Below the pieces are notes generated by a model. The model had not been told where the DNA came from, ran no database searches, and saw only the letters and a list, made by a program, of their open reading frames with translations. A program made the translations under genes and the position numbers. Below are positions 7,978 through 15,459 of a DNA stretch of 17,767 bases, in pieces (position 1 is the stretch's first letter; each line of letters opens with the position of its first letter). Origin of the DNA: an uncultured Lachnospiraceae bacterium (GTDB lineage Bacteria; Bacillota; Clostridia; Lachnospirales; Lachnospiraceae); the NCBI GenBank assembly GCA_910585605.1, contig CAJUFL010000069.1, positions 1-17,767 on the forward strand, given 5' to 3'.

Positions 7978-8003
7978 GAAATATCTATTTAAGATGATAT
8001 TTC
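7978..8003. terminator. Hairpin between convergent kptA and nth
   Basis: An 8-base inverted repeat (GAAATATC at 7978-7985, GATATTTC at 7996-8003) with a 10-base loop occupies the 42-base gap between the two convergent genes. The plus side is followed by a T-rich stretch (ATATTATTTT). It is short and AT-rich, so it is only a plausible shared terminator. Confidence 0.4.
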
Positions 8004-8010
8004 CCCAATA

Positions 8011-8646
8011 TTATTTTCTAGACGGGCAGATTTCAGCCAGAGTACATTCCTCACACTTTGGTTTCCGGGCAATGCATACGGTTCTGCCGTGCTGGATGAT
8101 CTGGATATTATATAAAATCCACTGTTCCTTTGGCAGAATCTTCATCAGTTCTTTCTCAATTGTGACAGGGTCTTCGCTGTCTGTAAGCCCCAGCTTGTTT
8201 GAAATCCGCTTAACATGAGTGTCCACAACAATGCTTGGTTCGTGGAAAATGTTGCCGCGGATGACGTTCGCAGTTTTTCTGCCTACACCGTCAAGGGCAG
8301 TCAGCTGATCGATATCAGAAGGAACTTCCCCATTGTAGAGTTCTAATAGTTTTCTGGAACAGGCAATGATATTTTTTGCTTTATTCTTATAAAATCCTGT
8401 AGAGTATATGTCTTTTTCCAATTCTGTTATGTCTGCATTAGCAAAGTATTCTACCGTTGGATATTTTACAAATAAATCTTTTGTTACGATATTTACTCTG
8501 GCATCCGTGCACTGGGCACTTAACATAGTAGCAATCAGCAGCTGGAATGGAGTCTCAAAGTTTAGGTAACATTTATATTCTGTTCCATAAGTTTCATTTA
8601 GTAGTGTAATGAGACGGTTGACGTCAGTTTTCTTCTCGCGTGGCAT
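8011..8646 (-). CDS. nth: Endonuclease III (DNA glycosylase/AP lyase)
   Basis: The 211-residue protein is a canonical endonuclease III, which excises oxidised pyrimidines and cleaves the abasic site in base excision repair. The helix-hairpin-helix LDGVGRKTANV contains the catalytic lysine K124, and VVDTHVKR provides the catalytic aspartate D142. The C-terminal 4Fe-4S cluster motif has the expected spacing of four cysteines (C191, C198, C201, C207; 6-2-5). Length and N-terminal LLIATMLSAQCTD are normal. The start has a strong AAGGAGG ribosome binding site (complement of 8654-8660). It is transcribed divergently from the ABC permease gene. Confidence 0.97.
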   Translation of the reverse strand: MPREKKTDVNRLITLLNETYGTEYKCYLNFETPFQLLIATMLSAQCTDARVNIVTKDLFVKYPTVEYFANADITELEKDIYSTGFYKNKAKNIIACSRKLLELYNGEVPSDIDQLTALDGVGRKTANVIRGNIFHEPSIVVDTHVKRISNKLGLTDSEDPVTIEKELMKILPKEQWILYNIQIIQHGRTVCIARKPKCEECTLAEICPSRK

Positions 8647-8981
8647 AGGCAGCCTCCTTGTTTGGTTTTTATTATCATGATACTGGTCTGCGTGGCTGTT
8701 TTTTCTTAGTCTGACCAGCCTGTGAAAGTAGCTATTGTTTTGCGTGCTGATAGAGTCCCAAGACTAGAACGGAATGGTTCCTCTCGGCTGTCAGGTTAAA
8801 TATATTATATTGAAATTTAGTAGTTTTCGTCATTCTTTGATATTTTTCCGATTATCAATTACCTCTAAAAACAACTGTATTATAAAAGAGGATTGAATGA
8901 AACGATTATTTTTGATTTAAGGATTTTTTAATAATTTACCACCTATACTATCAACAGAAACGAAAGGGAAAGGAGCAGAGT
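8647..8981. promoter_or_regulatory. Divergent intergenic region between nth and the ABC permease
   Basis: About 335 bases without a gene separate nth (minus) from the permease (plus). The visible structure is an inverted repeat TTGATA (8837-8842) / TATCAA (8853-8858) with a 10-base spacer, and further down a -10-like TATTAT at 8878-8883 without a good -35 box, about 100 bases before the permease start. The repeat just upstream of a weak -10 would suit an activator site, for example for the response regulator encoded downstream, but that is inference. The rest shows nothing I recognise. Confidence 0.35.
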
Positions 8982-11375
8982 ATGAATCTGAAGATATTAA
9001 AAAAAGATTTAAAACGCAAAAAGTCCATGAATCTGATTCTGTTGATTTTTATTTTTTTGGCGACCACCTTTATTGCAGGAAGCCTGAATAATCTGTTGGT
9101 TGTGATGAACGGAACGGATTATTTTATGAAAGAATCCGGAATTTCGGACTTTATTTTTGTTACAATGGGGGGAAGTAAAGATGATTTATCCGAAGATGAT
9201 AAAAAAGCGGAAGCATTTTTAAAGGAATCGGACAGCGTGGAGAGTTATACAGTTGATGATATGCTCTATCTGTCAAAAAATCAGCTTAGTAAAGGGAAAA
9301 ATGGGAAATTTGAGTTGGACAACACGGCAATATTAAGCAGTTTTCATATTGCACAGCAGAAATTTTTTGATACGGGCAATCACCAGATTACTGATATGGA
9401 GGACGGAACGATCTATCTAAAGCGGCACACCATGCAGAGCAATGGTTTAAAGCCCGGAGATATTATATATATTCATACGGATAACGGATATCGGAAGAAG
9501 TTTGAGATTAAGGGCTCCTTTAAGGATGCCTTTATGGGATCGGACATGATGGGAGCAGAGCGTTACATCATAAGTGAGGCAGATTTTCGGGAAATGCTTT
9601 TAAAAAGTGGTCTGCCATATGGAAGGAATTATTCGGTGCTCTGGGACAATCAGGAAGCGTTTGAGCAGGAGTATAATGATGTGGGCTTAAATGTGATTTT
9701 TGGAGGCAATCAGGCTTTAATCAAGACCACTTACATAATGGATATGATTGTAGCGGCAGTTTTGCTGGTAGTCAGCCTTTGTCTGGTGATCATTTCTGTC
9801 ATTATGCTTCGGTTTATTATTATATTCACGGTAAATGAGGACTACAAAGAAATCGGAATTATGAAAGCGATTGGGATGAAGGACATGGCAATCCGGAAGC
9901 TTTATCTATCAAAGTATTTTGTGATTGCCCTTTGCGGAAGCCTGTTTGGTTTTGCCGCCAGTATCCCATTTAGCAGGACACTGCTTATGCAGGTGACAGA
10001 GAATATTGTGATAGAAAATGAGGGGCAGGGAGTATGGCTGCAGGGGATGGTCAGCATCATGATTGTCGGCGTTGTGGTGACGTTTGGTTACTTTTCTACA
10101 GGAAAAATAAAGAAACTGACACCAATGGATGCCATCCGCAGTGGAAACAATGGGGAGCGTTTTGGGAAAAAAGGACTGCTTAGGCTGTCCGGTTCTAAAT
10201 GGAAACCAACTACATTTCTGGCAGGAAATGATGTGCTTTGTGAGCTAAAGAAATATCTGGTTTTGCTGGTTACCAGTGCAGTTGGAGTGTGGCTTGTGGT
10301 TATGCCTGTCAATACGATCAATACGCTTTGTTCTGAAAATATAATTGCATGGTTTGGGGCAACGGACTGTGATTTTTATATCAATGAGGAGGATAGGTTG
10401 TCAGAGCTGATTTTATCCGGGGATAAGGATCAGTATTATACCTATATGAATGAGGTAAAAGACAGTCTGGAACAGGAAGGTATTGAGGTTTCCAAGGTCA
10501 TGCAGGAGGCGGCGTTTCGCTTTAAGGTACGGAATGGAGAAAAGAGCTATAATTCTTTTTCTCTTCAGGGATTAGGTACGGATATCCACCAGTATTTTTA
10601 TGATGAGGGAGAGCCTCCGGTATACGAAAATGAGATTGCAATTACGCATATTGTTGCGGAAAAAATTGATGCCCATATCGGGGACACGGTTTATATCACT
10701 ATGGGGGAGGAAGAAAAACCCTATGTGATTACGGCGGTTTACCAGTCCATGAATAATATGGGAGAGGGAATCCGTTTTCCAGAGAAGACAGACATTGATT
10801 ATTCGAGGGCAGCGGGCAGCTTTGGCATACAGGTAGTGTTAAAGGAAAGACCAGATAAAAAGCAGCTTTCAGAGATTATGAATAAGACAAAAAAGATTAT
10901 GCCAGGTGCACGGGTGCAAACGGTAGTTGAATTTATAGACAGTATGATTGGAGGAATATCCGATCAGCTCAGGTCTTTAAAGTCACTGATTCTGGCAGTG
11001 GTTATCGTCATCAATATTCTGGTTGTGGTGCTGATGCAGAAAATGTTTTTAATCAGAGAACAAGGGGAGATGGGTATGCTAAAAGCAATCGGTTTTTCTG
11101 ACAGCAAACTGATCAGCTGGCAGACAAAGAGGATTATGCTGGTGCTGTTTGCCGGAATTTTGCTGGGAACCGTGACCGGAACGCCGTTTTCCCAGATTAC
11201 TTCGGGACAGGTATTTAAAATAATGGGAGCAAGTAAAATCGAATTTCAAATCAACATCCCGGAAGTGTACATTTTCTATCCGGTTATATTATTTATGGCG
11301 ATTGTTGCAGCCTGCATAATTACGATGCAGAAGGTAAGAAAAATTTCCCCACAGGAAATGAATAATATAGAATAG
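8982..11375 (+). CDS. ABC transporter permease, FtsX/MacB-like with two halves
   Basis: The 797-residue membrane protein has two similar halves. Each has one N-terminal membrane helix, an extracytoplasmic region and three further helices. Predicted membrane segments are about 17-37, 254-285, 312-334, 356-373, 425-443, 668-690, 719-738 and 763-783. Coupling-helix motifs IGIMKAIGMKD (first half) and MGMLKAIGFSD (second half) are typical FtsX-family signatures and support the internal duplication. Such permeases act as mechanotransmission or export units in peptide-antibiotic resistance or lipoprotein handling. The 8-TM layout with two large extracellular domains differs from the 10-TM BceB type. 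AAAGGAG at 8969-8975 fits ATG 8982. It is followed by its ATPase after 40 bases, then by a two-component system that probably controls the module. The ligand is unknown. Confidence 0.9.
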   Translation: MNLKILKKDLKRKKSMNLILLIFIFLATTFIAGSLNNLLVVMNGTDYFMKESGISDFIFVTMGGSKDDLSEDDKKAEAFLKESDSVESYTVDDMLYLSKNQLSKGKNGKFELDNTAILSSFHIAQQKFFDTGNHQITDMEDGTIYLKRHTMQSNGLKPGDIIYIHTDNGYRKKFEIKGSFKDAFMGSDMMGAERYIISEADFREMLLKSGLPYGRNYSVLWDNQEAFEQEYNDVGLNVIFGGNQALIKTTYIMDMIVAAVLLVVSLCLVIISVIMLRFIIIFTVNEDYKEIGIMKAIGMKDMAIRKLYLSKYFVIALCGSLFGFAASIPFSRTLLMQVTENIVIENEGQGVWLQGMVSIMIVGVVVTFGYFSTGKIKKLTPMDAIRSGNNGERFGKKGLLRLSGSKWKPTTFLAGNDVLCELKKYLVLLVTSAVGVWLVVMPVNTINTLCSENIIAWFGATDCDFYINEEDRLSELILSGDKDQYYTYMNEVKDSLEQEGIEVSKVMQEAAFRFKVRNGEKSYNSFSLQGLGTDIHQYFYDEGEPPVYENEIAITHIVAEKIDAHIGDTVYITMGEEEKPYVITAVYQSMNNMGEGIRFPEKTDIDYSRAAGSFGIQVVLKERPDKKQLSEIMNKTKKIMPGARVQTVVEFIDSMIGGISDQLRSLKSLILAVVIVINILVVVLMQKMFLIREQGEMGMLKAIGFSDSKLISWQTKRIMLVLFAGILLGTVTGTPFSQITSGQVFKIMGASKIEFQINIPEVYIFYPVILFMAIVAACIITMQKVRKISPQEMNNIE

Positions 11376-11415
11376 ACAGTATTGGAACCAGTAATTGATA
11401 AAAGGAGAATAAATT

Positions 11416-12192
11416 ATGGCAGAAGCATTAAAAATAACGGATTTATGTAAAACGTATATCACGAATAAAAGGCAGAACAATGTATTAAAAAACGTTAGTT
11501 TTTCCATTGGAAAGGGAGAAATGACAGCAGTTATGGGCCCTTCCGGTTCCGGTAAATCCACATTGCTTTACAGTGTATCCGGTATGGATCGTCCTACAGC
11601 AGGTGAGGTGGTACTGGCTGGTAAGAATATTACGGAGTTGAGTGAGAAGGAGCTCGCTGCAGTCAGACTGAATGATATGGGCTTTATTTTCCAGCAGATG
11701 CATATGTTAAAGAATCTGTCGGTAATGGATAATATTCTGCTTCCGGCATATCAGTCGGATAAGGGAGACCGCACCAGACAGGAGATTGATGCATACTGCA
11801 AGGAATTGATGCGAAAATTAGAGATCAGTGAAATTGCGGATAACGATATTACAGAGGTTTCCGGTGGTCAGCTTCAGCGGGCATGCATCTGCCGGAGCTT
11901 AATGAACCGGCCGGAGGTAATTTTTGCAGATGAGCCCACAGGTGCATTGAACCGCAGTTCTTCTGAGGAAGTGATGAATATTTTGAATAAACTGAATGCA
12001 GAGGGGACGACGATACTGCTGGTGACCCATGATATGAAGGTTGCTGCAAAATGTAGTAGAATTTTATATATTGTTGATGGTAATATAAAGGGGGAGCTGA
12101 AGCTGGGAATTCTTGGAGAAGCATCAGAACAGGCAAATCTGAGGGACCGGGAACGGAAGGTGAATAACTGGCTTAACGAAATGGGATGGTAA
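11416..12192 (+). CDS. ABC transporter ATP-binding protein (MacB/LolD-type)
   Basis: The 258-residue ATPase has Walker A GPSGSGKST (41-49), Q-loop Q93, signature VSGGQLQR (148-155), Walker B VIFADEP (168-174) with catalytic E173, and the switch histidine H205. The family is the MacB/LolD/BceA group that pairs with FtsX-fold permeases, so it energises the protein encoded immediately upstream. The signature reads VSGGQ rather than LSGGQ, a common variant. A C-terminal tail of about 30 charged residues extends beyond the usual end of the domain. AAAGGAG precedes ATG by 9 bases. Its stop codon is embedded in a perfect hairpin. Confidence 0.95.
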   Translation: MAEALKITDLCKTYITNKRQNNVLKNVSFSIGKGEMTAVMGPSGSGKSTLLYSVSGMDRPTAGEVVLAGKNITELSEKELAAVRLNDMGFIFQQMHMLKNLSVMDNILLPAYQSDKGDRTRQEIDAYCKELMRKLEISEIADNDITEVSGGQLQRACICRSLMNRPEVIFADEPTGALNRSSSEEVMNILNKLNAEGTTILLVTHDMKVAAKCSRILYIVDGNIKGELKLGILGEASEQANLRDRERKVNNWLNEMGW

Positions 12193-12203
12193 AATCCCAT
12201 TTC
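12178..12203 (+). terminator. Perfect hairpin overlapping the ATPase stop codon
   Basis: GAAATGGGAT (12178-12187) and ATCCCATTTC (12194-12203) form a perfect 10-base stem with a 6-base loop that contains most of the TAA stop. No T-tract follows, so it may be an mRNA-stabilising or partial-termination structure that sets ATPase/permease output relative to the regulators, rather than a strong terminator. Confidence 0.4.
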
Positions 12204-12357
12204 ATTAAATCGCATTCTTAAGTTCCAACTGGCAAAGCAGCAGCACTTGTTCGAGTATTTGGAGGAAGCCACGAGGTTGTTGACCTGTCGATATTGTGCA
12301 ACCAGTGTGACGATTTGCCATTATCTGGCGATTATATTTGTAGCATGGAGGGAAGTT

Positions 12358-13020
12358 ATGGCAGACATTATCATAGTGGAGGATAACGAGGAAATTGGGG
12401 GCCTGCTGGCAGATTTTCTGGAAGCAGAAGGATATGACACCTATCTTGCCCTGTCTGGTGAGGAAGCTTTGGAGGTTTATGCAGAAGAAACTGCAAAGCT
12501 TATCATTCTGGATATTATGCTGCCGGGGATAGACGGTTTTGCAGTGTGTAGTAAGATCAGGGAACATGCCAATATTCCTATTATCATCGTAAGTGCAAAA
12601 GAGGGAAAAGAAGATAAGCTAAATGGTCTTTTTCTGGGGGCAGATGATTATATCGAAAAACCATATGACATTGATATTTTGCTGGCAAAGGTAAAGGGTA
12701 TCTTCAAAAGGAGATACTCAACGGAAGAAATAATAGAAGGAAACATCCGTCTGGATAAAGTGGGGCGGCATTTATATGTAGATGGAACAGAAGTGGCTGT
12801 AACGGTAAAGGAACTGGATTTGATGATTTATCTGATGGAAAACAAGGGTAAGGTGCTGACCAAAGATGAACTGTTTCACAAAATCTGGGGATTTGACAGT
12901 GACAGTGAGCCGCAGACGTTAACGGTGCATATTAAATGGCTGCGGGAAAAATTAGAGGAGGATCCGAAAAAGCCCCGGCATATACAGACTGTGTGGGGTG
13001 TAGGGTATCGCTTTGGCTAA
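12358..13020 (+). CDS. OmpR-family response regulator
   Basis: The 220-residue protein has a receiver domain with acidic pocket E8/D9, phosphoacceptor D52 (in LIILDIMLP), S79 and K101 (IEKPYD). A winged-helix DNA-binding domain follows from about 125 to 220, ending in the typical QTVWGVGYRF. It is the transcription factor partner of the kinase downstream and most likely controls the ABC genes upstream. The open frame extends back to TTG 12247, but ATG 12358 has GGAGGGAAG directly upstream and begins exactly at the receiver fold, so the extension is rejected. The 165 bases between the ATPase stop and this start contain the stop-codon hairpin and no other gene I can support. Confidence 0.95.
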   Translation: MADIIIVEDNEEIGGLLADFLEAEGYDTYLALSGEEALEVYAEETAKLIILDIMLPGIDGFAVCSKIREHANIPIIIVSAKEGKEDKLNGLFLGADDYIEKPYDIDILLAKVKGIFKRRYSTEEIIEGNIRLDKVGRHLYVDGTEVAVTVKELDLMIYLMENKGKVLTKDELFHKIWGFDSDSEPQTLTVHIKWLREKLEEDPKKPRHIQTVWGVGYRFG

Positions 13021-13123
13021 CCTGATGGTAATTAAGCAATACTATTTAACAATGTGTTGTATATTGGTGTATTGACATATAGTTGTTAATAATGGCACCG
13101 GTTGTAAAAGATAGGAATAGAAT
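13021..13123 (+). promoter_or_regulatory. Spacer between regulator and kinase with inverted repeat and -35-like box
   Basis: The two genes of the two-component system, often overlapping, are here separated by 103 bases. Within it, TTAACAA (13046-13052) and TTGTTAA (13083-13089) form a 7-base inverted repeat. A consensus TTGACA lies at 13072-13077, but no convincing -10 box sits 16-18 bases on. It may be a regulated secondary promoter or an operator; neither is certain. Confidence 0.3.
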
Positions 13124-14434
13124 ATGAAGCAAGTGAACAGACTCATTTTTCTGGTTGTTTTTGTTTTTTTATTGCTGATGTGTGCAGTCGATATTTATCT
13201 TACACAGAAAAGCTTTCAGAATGCAGACAGGCAGTACAGAGTATCCATTAATAGAATAGAGAAGGCTGTTACAGTGTTTGAGAAGGAAAAAAAGCGGGCA
13301 CCAGTCAATCTGGAGGAACTGATACAGTATACAGGTATGGGAGAGTATTCACAGGTGACGGGCTTGTATAGTATTGCACCTGCTGACCATACAAAGCAGG
13401 ATGTGGACGATTTTTTACGGGAAGAAATGTCAGATTATGCAGTGTTTGCGACGGGAGAATATTATTACAAAATAACCTATCGTTCAGATAAACAGATAAA
13501 GGGGCAGATGCTCCTGCTGGTAAACACGATGGGTTTTGTCATGTTGGCAGTGGTTCTGGTATTTTTGTTTTATATCAAACAAAAGATTCTCATGCCTTTT
13601 TACTGTCTTTCGGAGGTTCCTTATGAGCTGTCAAAAGGGAATCTGACAATTCCTCTGAAAGAAAATAGAAACAGGTTTTTTGGCAGATTCGTATGGGGGC
13701 TGGATTTGCTCAGGGAAAATCTGGAGGAGCAAAAGATAAGGGAACTGGAACTGCAACGGGAAAAGAAAGTTCTTTTATTATCATTATCCCATGACATTAA
13801 AACACCTCTTAGTGCAATCAAGCTGTATGCCAGGGCATTAAGTAAAAATCTTTATCATGAGGAGCACAAAAAATTAGAGGTTGCATGCAATATCAATGAT
13901 AAAGTAGATGAAATAGAGGGTTACATTTCAGAAATCGTAAAAGCTTTCAATGAGGATTTTCTTCATTTTGAAGTGACAAATGGGGAAGTTTATATAAAGG
14001 AAGTGCTAGAACAAATCAGGGAGTATTATGAAGATAAAATGGTATTAAACCAGATAGAATTCAGCATGGGAGATTACAGGGACTGTCTGGTATACGGTGA
14101 TAAAGACCGACTCATAGAGGTTCTGCAAAATATTATTGAAAATGCGATCAAATATGGCGATGGGAAGAAAATCTGGCTGGAGATGGAGCGGGAGGATGAA
14201 GAATATAAAATTTGGATTTGTAATACGGGTTGCAAACTTCCGAATAAGGAGCTGCCGCATATTTTTGACAGTTTTTTTAGGGGAAGCAATGTAGAAAAAA
14301 GGCCGGGAAGCGGTCTTGGACTTTATATCTGTCGGCAGCTTATGCATTTGATGGAAGGGGAGATTACCTCAGCGATTGTTCCTGAGGAAAATGACCATAT
14401 AATGAGCATTTGTGTGGTAGTGCATTTAATTTAA
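13124..14434 (+). CDS. Membrane sensor histidine kinase
   Basis: The 436-residue kinase has two membrane helices (about 7-27 and 129-151) flanking an extracytoplasmic domain of roughly 100 residues. A linker/HAMP-like region (152-200) and coiled segment follow, then the HisKA domain with phosphorylated H223 in SLSHDIKTPL. The HATPase domain has the N box LQNIIENAIKYG (335-346), ICNTG at 365-369 (N in place of the usual D of the G1 box, a known variant), FDSFFRGSN and the G2 box GSGLGL (395-400). The sensory domain resembles nothing I can name. The long extracellular domain differs from the short-loop BceS-type kinases that sense through their transporter, so this kinase may bind ligand directly. 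GATAGGAA precedes the start. It is last in the module. Confidence 0.93.
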   Translation: MKQVNRLIFLVVFVFLLLMCAVDIYLTQKSFQNADRQYRVSINRIEKAVTVFEKEKKRAPVNLEELIQYTGMGEYSQVTGLYSIAPADHTKQDVDDFLREEMSDYAVFATGEYYYKITYRSDKQIKGQMLLLVNTMGFVMLAVVLVFLFYIKQKILMPFYCLSEVPYELSKGNLTIPLKENRNRFFGRFVWGLDLLRENLEEQKIRELELQREKKVLLLSLSHDIKTPLSAIKLYARALSKNLYHEEHKKLEVACNINDKVDEIEGYISEIVKAFNEDFLHFEVTNGEVYIKEVLEQIREYYEDKMVLNQIEFSMGDYRDCLVYGDKDRLIEVLQNIIENAIKYGDGKKIWLEMEREDEEYKIWICNTGCKLPNKELPHIFDSFFRGSNVEKRPGSGLGLYICRQLMHLMEGEITSAIVPEENDHIMSICVVVHLI

Positions 14435-14567
14435 TAAAAAAAGAATTTTTCGGGTTCCAAAACAATAGGCTGAGTAGATCAAAATAATGATTTTATAATT
14501 TTGGCACATTCCGTTCAATTTATCTGTACTGGTAAAGAAGAGAGTGTGCAGAACGGACTTGGGGCAT

Positions 14568-14598
14568 GATAAAGGGGCGGATAATCCGCCCCTTTATC
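14568..14598. terminator. GC-rich hairpin between the kinase and the methyltransferase
   Basis: A perfect 13-base inverted repeat (GATAAAGGGGCGG at 14568-14580, CCGCCCCTTTATC at 14586-14598) with a 5-base loop sits just past the minus-strand methyltransferase stop. It is by far the strongest stem in the window. No long T-run follows on either strand, but its position between convergent genes fits a bidirectional terminator. The remaining bases 14435-14567 hold no gene. Confidence 0.65.
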
Positions 14599-14608
14599 CA
14601 CATAATGT

Positions 14609-15331
14609 TCATTCCTGAATCCCTGATTTCTTTTTGACCATAATTCCAACAAAAGTAGTAAATGGCTTAATGATGCTTTCAAAATACTTTTTATCATTCA
14701 AAGCAAATTCATGGTTTGTATCAAACCATTCCTGCCAGGGCAATTCAAACAATGACATTTCCCAAGTTTTGATATTTTCGATATCTTCGTGCGTTCCTAA
14801 GGTTTGTCTCCAGAAGCCGGCACTTTGAAACATATATGCTTCTGCTCCCAGCCACGGTGTAAGCAGTTCTTCGCTTCGTCCGTCATATTCGTTTTTGATT
14901 CCCGGAATTACAATAAGCACTATTCCGCCTCTTTTTATGTAAGGCAGAATATTATTAACAAAGAACCCCTCTTTTCCGGCAAAATAATGATACGAATCAA
15001 TGCTGATTAAGGCATCAAACATTTCTTTATCAAAATGTAGATTTTCAGCATCTTCATGTATAGGAATCAACGTATCTTCCATATTCCATTGCAAAAAACG
15101 CTTATGGTTTTCCTCTTTTGAAATCCACAAATCATTTGCATATACCGTTGCACCGGTTTCCTTTGCTATAAATAAGCTGGTCACACCACTGCCACAACCC
15201 AGATCCAGAACCAGATTGTCTGATGTATATTGTAATGGATATTCCTCAAGTAATTTGTCCAAAAGTCTTAAGCAGTTTGGTCCCATCATAAAGGGAACTT
15301 TAAAATATTTTCTATAAGTATCACTTCGCAT
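14609..15331 (-). CDS. Class I SAM-dependent methyltransferase
   Basis: The 240-residue protein has the Rossmann methyltransferase core. Motif I VLDLGCGSGVTSLFIA binds SAM (about 41-56), followed by an acidic strand end VYANDLW, then MFDALISIDSYHYF as motif IV and GGIVLIVIPGI as motif VI. The C-terminal 80 residues (LTPWLGAEAYMFQSAGFWR onward) form a substrate-specific extension rich in tryptophan. The fold suits a small-molecule or lipid/quinone-type methyltransferase, but an RNA or protein substrate cannot be excluded. AAAGGAG precedes the start on the minus strand. It is 128 bases downstream of the MutS-like gene, same strand, suggesting shared transcription, with a strong hairpin after it. 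Confidence 0.88.
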   Translation of the reverse strand: MRSDTYRKYFKVPFMMGPNCLRLLDKLLEEYPLQYTSDNLVLDLGCGSGVTSLFIAKETGATVYANDLWISKEENHKRFLQWNMEDTLIPIHEDAENLHFDKEMFDALISIDSYHYFAGKEGFFVNNILPYIKRGGIVLIVIPGIKNEYDGRSEELLTPWLGAEAYMFQSAGFWRQTLGTHEDIENIKTWEMSLFELPWQEWFDTNHEFALNDKKYFESIIKPFTTFVGIMVKKKSGIQE

Positions 15332-15459
15332 TGTAATTGCTCCTTTCTGGTTTTGATAACTAAATTTAAATCCAGTATTTATTGTACTGAAATTATTACT
15401 TACTATGATATATTGGAATTATCTAAGCGTTTCATAAAAAGAAAATTAAACTGCTTGTT

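Noticed and set aside
7976..8218. Plus-strand 80-codon frame opposite the end of nth
   Set aside because: It lies antisense to the conserved iron-sulfur region of endonuclease III and encodes nothing recognisable.
12247..12357. Upstream extension of the response regulator from TTG 12247
   Set aside because: The receiver domain begins exactly at ATG 12358 with a strong GGAGGGAAG site; the 37 extra residues show no family resemblance and the TTG lacks a ribosome binding site.
12205..12567. Minus-strand frame of 120 codons opposite the regulator start
   Set aside because: It overlaps the conserved receiver domain, has no recognisable domain and lacks a ribosome binding site; treated as a shadow frame.
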